Of a DNA stretch of 64,000 nt, positions 15,401 through 25,252 are shown piece by piece. Source of the DNA: Spirodela intermedia. Its lineage: Eukaryota; Streptophyta; Magnoliopsida; Alismatales; Araceae. Location: assembly GCA_902729315.2 (NCBI GenBank), contig LR746270.1, positions 5,421,721 to 5,485,720 of the forward strand, in the 5' to 3' direction. Numbering within the stretch: the stretch's first letter is position 1; the number at the start of each line of letters is the position of its first letter. Under the pieces are notes generated by a model. The model had not been told where the DNA came from. It ran no database searches and worked only from the letters and a program-made list of their open reading frames with translations. The translations under genes were made by a program, and so were the position numbers.

Positions 15401-18250
15401 CACGAGTATCATTTATCCCAATATGGCTTGTATTTGCAGGACGTGGTGGTGGTGGTGGTGGAGGAGGAGGTCTATTACTATATGAAGGAGGAGGGGGTGG
15501 CGGAACAGGAGGCCCTTTTCCTGAAGAGTTCCGGGGTGGTAAAGGTGGGGGTGGAGGCGGTGCTCCACGAGCCCCATTTGTTCCAACACGGCTTACAGCA
15601 GGAGGGGGTGATGGAGATGGAGGTCTTTTATTGTACAAAGGAGGAGGTGGGGGCGGAGCTGGAGGGCTTTTAATAGAGGATCTCTGGGGAGGTAAAGGTG
15701 GCGGTGGAGGTGGAGGTGGCACTCCATGAGCATCGTTTGTTCCAGCATGTCTTACAGCAGGAGGTGGGGAGGGTGGTAAAGATGGAGGTCCTTTTTGAGA
15801 AAACAGAGGTGGTGGTGGAGGTGGAGGTGGTGGAGGTGGAAGTGTAGTCAGAGATCCTTTACTAGAAAAAGGAGGTGGGGGTGGAGCTGGAGCTGGAAGA
15901 CTTCTGCTTGGTGAACTTAGGGGAGGTAAAGGTGGAGGTGGTGGCGGTGGTGGAGGTGGAGGTGGAGGTCGTGTATCCTTAATAGGTTTAGCTGGAGGCC
16001 GTGGTGCTGGCTGTGGAACATTTTCAGAGCTTACAAGAGGAGGTGGGGGAGATGGGTTCCTACTGGATGTGACTATCTGAGGAGGAGGAGGAGGAGGAGG
16101 AGGAGGAGGAGGTGGCGGTGGTGGTGGTGGTGGGGGTGGTGGAGCTTTGATGATCATATTTTGCAGTGGGAATGGTGAGGAAGGTGGAGGAGCTTTGTCA
16201 TACGCTGAAGAAAGAGGAGGCAGCAGAATAGGTTGTGGTGGTGGTGGTGGTGGTGGTGGTGGAGGGGGAGGAGGAGGTGCTCTAGAAGATTTGGTGTGCA
16301 AGGCTGTAGATAACAGTGAAAGTGGGGGAGGAGGGGGAGGATGTGGAGGGGGATGTACTGGTCGGGGAGCCTGAAAAGAAACTGAGGGCGCTATTTGTGT
16401 GGCATCGTCAGAATTTACATGTGAAAGTCGCTCTGATGATGGTGGTGGAGGAGGGGGAGGCGGGAGAATGTCAACGGGATGTTTATCAATCAAAGTGGAA
16501 GGCAAGGAAGTATGAGGTTCTGAAGTTAAAACTATGCTCTCGTAACAACCAGGAGTAGTACTGCTAGGCAGGTTATCTAAAACATTCGCAACTTGTTGAT
16601 CCTTTCCACCATCCAATGAGTCAAGAACATCAGAGTTTTCAGAAGCCAGATCATCTTCAGAATCAGTTGGAGATGTAAGATATTTCTTTCCTGCCACTTT
16701 AGTCTGGAGTCTTGTCAATTCTTTAACATCACTCAGGATCAGTTTTTCAAGTTTTTCTTGCAACGCGCTTGCAGATATCTGTTTGAGCAACCATAAAGCA
16801 GCATCATCTCCACCATCAACCCATTCGACACCACCAAAGAGTTCTTGAACTTTGGAAAATGCCTCAATAGGCAATCCACCTTTCTCCTCTCCATTAAATG
16901 TTGCAGTTGGAGCTCTACGAGGAGAGATGCTCTCAATTTCGCCAAAAAGAACCTAAAAAAAATAAAAGGGAATCCCCTGACAAAAGCAATATAGAAAAGA
17001 GAGTCGAAAAAAGACTACAGGAATGGACAAGTATTTCAATTAAACTCGATCACAATTACCTCTGCACGAAAACCCTTTGGAAATCGATCCTTTGAACCCC
17101 AAAGAATATCAATATCTTCACAGTTCAGCATCAAGATGTTTGAACGAATAAATGCAGTGTTGAACATTATTCGAAACATCATGATTTCCCTTTCAGCATC
17201 CAAGTCTAAGTGAAGACATTCTAAAACAACATCTCCTTGAACTAAGCATTGAATGTCAATTTTTATTACATCACATTCTGCCTGTAGAAAGAAACCAACT
17301 TATGTTGCCACAGAGACAGATGAATCGCATATCTAGAAACTCACAATATAGTATCAAGTTTTCTACCTGTCGATATTGTCGTAAATGTTTCTTCTTGGAC
17401 ATGGAAAACAGCATGGTGGTTGAAAGACCAGCCTTTCCATGGAGGTTCCGCCCAAAAATTCGAACTAATGGTCTGCAACCGTTACAGTCATCAAAGCTTG
17501 GAATAGCTCGAAGGATGAGGCAATCCAGAGAAATAGCTCGTTCAGTAGGTGGCCATTCTGGTGAAATGTTTCTCCTAGCAACATATTGCAGATAACGAAG
17601 TTGCGAAGGGAATGGATTGAGTGGTGATAAAAGTCGAAGAAACCCTTTGGGGGCTTCACGATGGATGATTTCAAGAGTTCGTTGCTCACCACTTTGCAAT
17701 TTTCTGAAAACTAAAAAGCTGGCCAACAAAAATGCTAATAGTGGCCACCCTCCTCTCTCACAATGTATCAGAATAATATTGTGATGATTTCCGAAAGAAA
17801 GCCAAGACTCAGTCACACGAAGGAAATGTTGAATAAGAGCCAAAGGAAGAAGAGGACAGCCTTCATATTGCCGAGGATAGTCAATGACTGTCACATCGTA
17901 CTCACACAGAACTTGTGCAAACTGGCTTTTCTTCTCACCTTCTCTAAAGTTTAAAGCAAGAAAGGAAGACTCAGAAAACTCTTCATGCAGTTCAGTTATA
18001 ATTTCACGTAGGTAGACCTCGTACATTCCATCCGAAAGAACCTCAGTTGAGAAGCAAGAATCAAACACTGCAAACAGTTGTACACAATGTAACAATATTC
18101 GCATCAGAAGAAATACAGAAAGGCAAGACAAGAGAGAGATAACTGTTTATTACTAGAATATCAGATAGAATACCAACCATAAACCCTTTCAACGAATTCC
18201 AGCAATCCATTAGGAGGTCTTCTATAGAAGAATCTACTGAAGAGTGACAT
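3441..18250 (-). CDS. Class II formin-like protein (PTEN-like, C2, FH1, FH2)
   Basis: Eighteen exons (high to low coordinate): 18250-18178, 18067-17367, 17281-17060, 16952-14896, 14603-14477, 13203-13132, 12906-12808, 9915-9874, 9802-9722, 9637-9587, 9510-9429, 9334-9240, 6899-6828, 6719-6603, 5030-4962, 4881-4815, 3846-3639, 3552-3441. They sum to 4347 nt, 1448 aa. The start MSLFSRFFYRRPPNGLLEF is the class II formin N-terminus. Residues ~1-258 are PTEN-like; the P-loop is HCERGGWP (~126-133), lacking the catalytic Arg of HCxxGxxR, as usual for plant formins, so it is probably membrane-binding rather than a phosphatase. C2 follows (~259-340), then a Pro-rich FH1 (~485-975) and FH2 from LKPLHWVKV (~990) through GNVLNQGTARG. 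Class II formins nucleate actin filaments and bundle microtubules. The last junction (donor 3638, acceptor 3553) is least certain; the alternative donor at 3658 would end the protein at once. Confidence 0.93.
7506..7794 (+). mobile_element. Probable 5' LTR of a decayed Ty1/copia element
   Basis: Candidate LTR starting TGTTG (7506) and ending near ttca (7794). It contains a TATA-like tataaa at 7695-7700 and is followed at once by a tRNA-Met-type primer-binding site. It lies in the formin intron 6900-9239, antisense to the formin. The exact ends are estimated: no second LTR or target-site duplication was found in the window. Confidence 0.5.
7799..7810 (+). other. Primer-binding-site-like sequence of the copia remnant
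   Basis: The 12-mer tggatcagagcc resembles the plant copia PBS TGGTATCAGAGCC with one base missing, and is followed by gatgg. It lies a few bases after the putative LTR end and upstream of gag-like sequence, the expected order. Confidence 0.6.
8225..8690 (+). pseudogene. Broken copia-type gag fragment
   Basis: Frame from about 8228 reads RLDGRSFLNWSQLI, then GHINHLLGTGSKPGYP, then MAWLWSAMIPKIANAF and TWDNIHQTYSRARDAAQV. This is typical of the LTR-copia gag N-terminus (UBN2-type). In-frame stops at 8372-8374 and 8522-8524, and a frame change after 8524, break it; a later piece reads EYDQYKTINMRDPED. No protease, integrase or reverse transcriptase follows, so the element is truncated. It is antisense to the formin and should be removed with the intron. 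Confidence 0.85.
15309..15470 (-). repeat. 78-bp tandem duplication inside the formin FH1 exon
   Basis: Near-identical copies, beginning at about 15313 and 15391 on the + strand, encode the same 26-residue module twice: ANTSHIGINDTRGA plus a polyproline run. Older versions, AVSRVGTNGARGA and AVRHAGTNDAHGV, occur at about 15570-15600 and 15725-15760. The duplication is in frame and lengthens the profilin-binding region. Confidence 0.88.
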
Positions 18251-20371
18251 TTTATAAATCACCAATGCTCCTCATATATACGGATGAAATATCTCCTTTG
18301 TGAAAGTATATTCCTCCATTAGTAATATCATGCAAACTTTCTGACCATTCCTGGGACAGAAAAACCAGAACTGCCAATGTACTGCCTGGGGAAACATCAG
18401 CACAAAGTCTGCAACGATGAGCAACAAAGAAGAAAAACTGTATTGCATAGTTCAGAGACAATAGGGATCGCCAACCAATGAAATATAACTTCAAAGGAGA
18501 TGATTCAAAACTCATGATAGTTAAAACTAGTACCCATGCTAGGTGAATATTTGTATTCTAGTAACCGTATTCCAAAATTATCGTCTCAAAACATAACAAT
18601 TAATAAGGCAACATAACCAACTAAAGACTACACTTGCCTATACAAGCATATCTCATCACTGGAAGGTTACAAAAAGGATTTGTAAATGCATTTCAACGAG
18701 GAAGGAGTAACTAGGCAATGAACTGCGTTTCTGGGACAGCATTTTTTATACTTATCAAGGGATTCTAGGGGCAAGGGACAACTGAATTCATGATTCTTAA
18801 CTGCCGAAATCAAAGATTCATATAAAAAAAGTCTTCTGCTGTAGATCAATAAGTGCATATAGTCATCAGTTGAAATAAATTTTCTATAACGGATCTTCAA
18901 TGTGCAGATGATACACCGTGATTTGAAAATACCAATGCAAGCAAGAATTAAAATCCGAAATGCTTCACAATTTTTTAGGGACAGAAAGAAGCACTGATAT
19001 TGATTTCAACGAAAACTTCTTTTCTTTTAGGCCTCAGAGATAAGGATTGCTCTCTCATCCTTCCACCCTGGCACACAAAAACCACACATTCCACAGGTAA
19101 TGTGTGGGTCTCCCTTTCTCTAATTACGGAACCAGATTGCAGGAAGACAAACCCAGTTCAAAAGTTAGATTTTAAGTCCGAGGGTTGGAAGGCCAATCTT
19201 CAATCAATAGGCGACTGATAGATACTCTCTGACACAAAAGACATAAAACTGAGATAGGAAAGATCACACTGTCACTCGAAGAAATGAGGTAGAGTATCCA
19301 AGGATCCATTTGAAGATGCTGGTCAAATCAAAGGAGAGATAATAAGCAATACGCTCATCGACAAATGTAGACGAAGTAAATGCCTAAAATCAAAAGCAAA
19401 CACGACACTATATATAGCCCTAGCCAGAGACACCAATTACATAAATATATATACATATAAAATTTATATCACAAATTCTAACGAATCTTAGATGATACTA
19501 GACTTCTTGCCAGTGTCATGCCTTGTTGCTAAAGTAATAGAGCCTAAACTACCTTACTTCCCATTGTCACATGAGCAACGATGGCTGATTCAAATCGCAA
19601 ACCCTAATTTCTTATCTTCAAGAATATTTCCCCAATACAAGTTATGCGCCAATACAAAAGGCAATTTATAAGTCTCCTTCAGGTCCCAAAGATACATTAC
19701 CCACAATTTCAAGAAACCTTCTACGGAAAGAAGATGCTTCGGTAACCATTCAGCAATCCCCAGACGGAGTGAAATGCAATAATGCAAATTGCATCTACTT
19801 ACTATATATCCAGTCCTAGAATCAACAGTGAGAAGAGTGGGAGAAACGGAGTAAGACTGGCGGGGATCATTGGGGGGAAACGAGCGAGAGAGGAGGGGAA
19901 GCAACCCTGGCAGCAATGAGAGATAGCCAGGACCTTCTCCGCTCCTCGTGATCGATTGCGAGGGACGCAGAGCCCTTGGAAGGCCCACCGAGCGCAAGGG
20001 TTCCTCCCGCCGGAGCTTGGGGCGGTGGAGGGAATCCGGAATCGTCGGCGGTTTCGAAACTTCGAGTGTGGCCCTCGATTCATACGGCCATAAAAATAAA
20101 TAAATAAATAAATAAATAATCATAATAAAAGATGGCCTGGAAATCCGGATCTCACCTAGATCCGACTCGATAATACTTTCGGTACCGACCTGGACCGCTG
20201 TACTTGTGGTAATCGGATTACGCCGTTTTTGGTCAAACGACGTGGTCCTGAAGATTACGTTTATATCCTCCAAAAATTATTTTCTTATTTTCTTATTCGC
20301 CACCACCCTCACTATTTCTAATGGCCTCATCTTTTTTCGTCGCCAACGATGACCCCTGGCTCATCACCATT
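18251..20371 (-). promoter_or_regulatory. Formin upstream region, probable 5' UTR exon near 19.8-20.1 kb
   Basis: Between the formin ATG (18250) and the tandem repeat at 20372. Bases ~19830-20090 are clearly GC-richer than their surroundings and, on the - strand, resemble a 5' UTR exon, which would imply a ~1.6-kb leader intron. No conserved peptide was recognised. A (TAAA)n run occurs at 20095-20118. Transcript data would be needed to place the start site. Confidence 0.35.
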
Positions 20372-20745
20372 AGCTCGTGATGAAATTCCGAAAATATAAT
20401 ACGTTGACTTTGATCACGCGGTGCAAGCTCAAGATCATCTCATGCTACAACGCCACGTGGCTTCCAAAGGGGTCTTGAAGTCTGGGCAGAGTTGCGCTGA
20501 TGAACTCGTGAATGGAATTCCGAAAATATAATACGTTGACTTTGATTGTGACGTGGTGAAAGCTCAAGAACATCGAATGCTACAACGAGACGTGGGATTC
20601 CAAAAGGGTCTTGAAATCTTGGCAGAGGTGCGCTGATGAGCTCGTGATGGAATTCTGAGAAAACAATACGTTGACTTTGATCATGACGTGGTGGAAGCTC
20701 AAGAACATCGAATGCCACAACAAGAAGTCGGCTGAGTTCCACCGT
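20372..20745. repeat. 132/135-bp tandem repeat, about 2.7 copies
   Basis: The core acgttgactttga begins at 20401, 20533 and 20668, in long similar units (gctcgtgatgGAATTCcgaaaatataat; aagctcaagaacatcgaatgc; gggtcttgaa; gcagag-tgcgctgatga). Spacing is 132 then 135 bp. Each unit carries a W-box-type TTGACT. The block lies between the 3' end of the PMT gene and the upstream region of the formin gene (both -). Both periods are multiples of three and the - strand stays open for 100 codons, but no known protein is recognised. Confidence 0.85.
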
Positions 20746-20877
20746 GATTTATTCAACAACAGAAAAAAAAAGAAAAAATCGGCTGACTTGAGCCCGATTT
20801 CAACCGAAAGAAAAAGGGTTCGCTAATTCCTCTCAAATAAAAGAAGTGGAAGAAGAAGAAAAAAATGGAGGAAAGGC

Positions 20878-23800
20878 TCAAGATGAACTCCAGAGAGTCT
20901 CCGGCGGGCGCCAGTCTGACTTCTCTGCGCAGAGAATCCCCTCTCGACCCATTGAAAACGTCAGGGGGACCTCCCAGTGAAGAGATCTCAGCACATCCTC
21001 CACCTCACTCACGACCTTCTGTTCGTCTCTAACGATCAGCTTCCCCCCCGGCCTCAGTATCCTGTCGACCTCCACGACCACAGGAATCACGCTGCACCTG
21101 CAGAAAAACCATCGAAAGAATTTGATTCATATCAGGAAGGAGTTTGCAATGGTTGACTGTTCTTCGGTTTTTGGGGACGGTTCCGTCAGGTGGGTACCTC
21201 TGCTTCAAGGTCGAGAACAGCTTGTCGGCGTGGAGAAGGTCGTAGGTCCTGGGGTAGGTGCTGAATGACTCGCACCAGTCGTGGTAGATGCCGAAGAGCC
21301 CACGCTCATAGATGATCGGGAGGGTCTCCGGCGAGTCAACGTCCACCACATTCATGACCCAGATCTTCAAATCCTTCAACGCCGCCGCAAACCTGAGAAG
21401 AAGAGCTCATGAACTCCTTCAAGAGGTGGAATGGAAGAAAGTACAGGAAAAACCCTAACGGAGATCAACAAGGAGGGCGGAAGTTACCCTCCGTATACAG
21501 CTCTCATGTCCATGGCGTTCCTCACTTTGGGCCACTCGATCCCCAGGCCGGCGAGATAGGACATGGAGACGACCCGCTTCCAGTGCTCATAGTCCGCCGT
21601 GAAGTCGTCCGGAGCTGGTTTTCCATACACTCCGAGCTTGGAGCTTTTCAGCCAGTGTGGGGGTGTCCGCAGTCTCCGCGGCCATTCCTCCGGCCAACGG
21701 GAGCCTCTCTCGGAAGCTTCAGTCGGCACCCTATGCATGCAGGACTGCAGAGAAACGTACCTGAGAGACATATGAAGCCGAGAAAATTTAAGGCCGGCAT
21801 TTTTTTAGGGTTTCCTGCTCGTCATAGGCGCCCTCGTTGCCGTCGGTCTTACCAGGCAACGTCCGGATCGTCGTCTTCCCTGCACAAGGGCGGGGCTTTC
21901 TGTTGCCTGCTGTCATAGCACTCGTTGGAGATGGGCTTGCGGAAGAAGGCGGCCCCTACAGAGTTCAGCCTGTCTTTTCTGATGGTGACGAGCTCCCAGC
22001 ACATGGACTTGGTGAGAGCCATCATCGCTGCAATGGAAGAATGGAAGATCTCTCGGTGAGGAATGGGTGGGTCGAATGGAGAAGTAATCGATGTTGTGCA
22101 GACAAGCACAAAGAAACAGTAAGCGATACCCCTCCATATCTCCACATCGTCTTTGAGCTTCTGATATACAGGCGTGGCCGACCAGACAAAGTAGCCGCCA
22201 GGGCGTAGAAGTCGATTCAGCTCCAGAAGGAGGGCACCACCTGCAGGGTTTTCACCCTCGGTAAGGAAGAGAAGGGAAGGGGGAGAGATGGGGAGGAGGA
22301 CCTTCTGCATGCCATGGAACGCGGCAGCGTGCGCAGTGAATGAGATCGAAGACTTTGCTGGGGAAGGGGAGGCGCTGGGAGCCCATCACGGCGGAGATCG
22401 CTGGGATCCCTCTCTCCAGGGCGAACTGAACCTGCGCCTCGTGCTCGTCCTTGGGAGCAAAGGACATGGCGAGGACGTCCCTCTCGAATAGGTAGCCGCC
22501 GAAGCTGGCCACCCCGCAGCCGACATCGAGCACCACGCGGGTGCGCTTCCCCCATGAAATGTTCCTCACGGACTGCAACGAAAACCGCCATCGCGGAAGG
22601 TATCAATCAGCTCGGAGAACGAAGCGGGGAAGAAGAAGTTGCGGCATGAGCTCGAAGATTGCACCCTACCCTCTGGATGAAGTCGATATAGTGCAACGCG
22701 CCATGGATGAACTGCGTCCCGCCACCGGGGAAGGTGAGGTACTCCCCGGAGACCTTCACCCAGTTCTGATGCCCCTTCACCACGGCCAGTTTGGTATGCG
22801 GAACATTCTTGTACCAGATCTGCAGGCGAGAAACAACGATTAACCAGCTGCGGCAGCGCAGAACGCCTCGCATGTCCATCGAGGATCATCGTCTTCTCAC
22901 CTTGTCTCTGCTCCTGGGCCACTCGACGGGCCTCCTGTAACCCTGAGGGAGGGGGACCAGACAAGAGGGCGACTCCTCGGGGCAATGGCGCTCCCTATGC
23001 TCGTAGTGCCTGGTGGGGATGTGCCGCAGAGCCTCCGTGTTATCCAGGCAGGGGATGTAGTCCGCCCCGGCTGTTACATTGCAGAGCGCCCATTTGGTCT
23101 CCTTGATCTGTGAACGAAGAAGTTCCTTCTGCCTCTCCTTCTCATCTTGCGACTGATCCTCCTGAGTGGTCCACGGCGGCGTCTTTCTCTCGTCAGTTTC
23201 GCTGGCGAGCTCCTCGGCGGCGGCCTGAGAATCTTTGACGCTCTCTTCTGTTTCTCGTCGGAGGTGCACGACTTCGTTGCCTTCTTCTTCCTTCTCTATC
23301 TTGCTTGGGGATTCCTCCTGCTCTTCGGCGTCCTTCAGTTCTTGGTGGGACGGGAGTTCGGTTTCCTTATTTTCGGTGCTGTATGGATTCTGAAGACGAT
23401 GATGGTCTAGGTAGCCAGCTTCTCCTTCGTTCTGTGGGTCGTGTGTCTCTGATGGGTCATCCTCCTCCCGGTTGACGGACTCGTCTCCTGCTTTCTCATG
23501 TCCTTCGCGATTGACCTCCTCGTCGAAAGTCGGATCTGGTGGCTGCCGTTCTTCCTGCTCCATGCCTGTTTCCTGGGATTGTTCTCCCTCGCTTTCCAGC
23601 GGCAGATCCCCATTGGCCTCCTCCTCTGATTTTTGATACTGCTGTGAAAGAACATTGTCCTCTTCCTGTTCCTGCTGCTGCTGCTGCTGCCGCCGTTGTT
23701 CTTCCTCCTCCTCCTCCTGTTGATGCCGTTGTTCTTCCTCTTGCTGCTGCTGCTGATGCTGATGCTGATGCCGTTGTTCCTCCTCCTGTTGCTGCTGCCG

Positions 23801-24457
23801 CTGATTTCGTTGTTCTTCATCTTGCTGCTGCTGCTGATGCCGTTGTTCTTCTTCTTGCTGCTGCTGTCGATGCCGTTGTCGTTCTTCTTCTTGCTGCTGC
23901 TGTTGATGCCGTTGTCGTTCTTCTTCTTGCTGCTGCTGTTGATGCCGTTGTCGTTCTTCTTCTTGCTGCTGCTGTTGATGCCGTTGTCGTTCTTCTTGAT
24001 GTTGTTGGTGATGCCGTTGTTGTTGTTCTTCTTGCTGCTGCTGCTGCCGCAACTGCCTCTCCTCCTCTTTGCGCTCGTCTGGACTGCCCTCTTTCTCTGT
24101 CCCCTCACTCCCAGGATATGCTTCCCTTCTGATCTCAAGCCCCTCCGAAACAACACCCACAGGGGGCTCTTCATCCACAGCCCCCTCCGCTTCCTCCTCG
24201 CCCACCTTCTCACCTTCCTCTGAGGAGCCGTTCAACAAAACGGAAGGGGTACTCCTAAAGTAAACTGACGACAAAGAAGCCCGGCTGCGGACGGCGGCGC
24301 CGCCAGTTCTCGTGGAGGAGTGGACGAACGAGGAGGAGGAGAAAACCCAGACGGCGAGGAGGAAGAAGGCCACAAAGGCCACCGTGGTCACCGTGCAGTA
24401 CGACGACGACGAAGGCCGCTTTCCCCCGCGAGGGCCCAACCTGCCGGGGCCCGCCAT
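20878..24457 (-). CDS. PMT-type Golgi methyltransferase, PMT27-like
   Basis: Eight exons: 24457-22901, 22819-22670, 22572-22302, 22240-22130, 22027-21853, 21760-21488, 21392-21198, 21097-20878; 2952 nt, 983 aa, phases consistent. The N-terminus has a short cytosolic tail and a signal-anchor (~residues 22-40, [15 protein letters not shown]), giving a type II membrane protein. A long Glu/Gln/Arg/His-rich luminal stalk follows, then the methyltransferase domain: [23 protein letters not shown]-type entry ([20 protein letters not shown]), [14 protein letters not shown]-binding motif (~585-595), [26 protein letters not shown], and [14 protein letters not shown]248/PMT proteins are thought to methylate wall polysaccharides such as pectin in the Golgi; the substrate of this clade is not certain. 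In-frame upstream ATGs (24700, 24640) exist; 24457 is chosen because family members begin just before the anchor. Confidence 0.92.
23640..24060 (-). repeat. 36-bp coding minisatellite (Gln/Glu/Arg/His) in the PMT gene
   Basis: On the + strand the marker gatgccgttg recurs at 23869, 23905, 23941 and 23977, exactly 36 bp apart. A more degenerate copy lies at 23836 and further decayed units extend to about 23690. The unit encodes the 12-residue block [12 protein letters not shown]. The array lies within exon 1, between the membrane anchor and the methyltransferase domain. Antisense open frames here are by-products. Confidence 0.9.
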
Positions 24458-25252
24458 CGCTTCCGATTCCACCGCCGTTGCAGGTTCTGTTCTTGTCGTG
24501 TTGGCCGTGGAGGAACAGAAAGCTTCCAAATATGGAAATGTGAGATCCCCGGACGTCGGCGGCGGGCCGACAGGGGCCAGAAGCTCTCCGGCATCTCGCC
24601 CGATGGTTGCGGGGGTCCTCCTCTGACGATGCTCCGACATATCTGACTCCTCTAGATTCGGCTCGTCTCCCCACGGGCTTCCCGGCCATCCATTCTCCAC
24701 GTAACGTAAGGGGGTGAGTTAACTGCTGCAAGATTTCTTTCTTAATCGGAGAGGATGGATTTTATTATTATCTGGGTACCCAATTTAGGCAATCAGGCTG
24801 GCAATCATCATGAATATAAGGGCAAGTTACCAAGCAAAAAATAATCCATATTTAGTGGTAAAATGAAGTTGACCTTGGTTTTTTAGTCAAACCCAAGCGC
24901 TCTAAGTATTTTCTCTGGATGTTATATCGAATATATACACAGAAAATTATATCGGTCAAAGATGGGAACTTTACTGGTTGGTTTTGACTTTTCTGCCAGC
25001 TCTCATTCCGATTGCCATTTACAGACCAGTGTGGGATGGGACGGTATTATTTTAAACGTTGACAATGATGGGTTCTTCTGGTGTAAAAAGCCAAGCCTGC
25101 CGTGGGCGTGGAAAAATCAGGGTAATGGTCAGATTGCCGGATGGAGAATAGACTCCTTCTTCATGGGCATGTAACTGGATTGAAGGGCATTATACTAAAG
25201 TCCAGACATTTATATGCGGTCCTACGTAGATTATCTCGTAGCTGTGAGCAAC
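24458..25252. other. Spacer between the PMT gene and the COBRA-like gene
   Basis: About 795 bp. The part next to 24457 continues the PMT reading frame without a stop to beyond 24700 and is probably 5' UTR. The remainder is AT-rich and likely holds the PMT promoter and the COBRA-like 3' UTR. No other coding signal was seen. Confidence 0.5.

Noticed and set aside
15260-16558. Val/Glu/Gly-rich + strand open frames across 15.2-16.6 kb
   Set aside because: They are the antisense of the formin polyproline (CCN) repeats; stop-free by composition only.
23539-24223. Ala/Val- and Leu/Phe-rich + strand open frames
   Set aside because: Antisense readings of the PMT Gln/Glu minisatellite; the - strand frame continues into a conserved methyltransferase.
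24458-24700. PMT start at 24700 (81 extra residues)
   Set aside because: Family members begin shortly before the signal anchor; the extension would place a long tail before it and shows no conservation I recognise.
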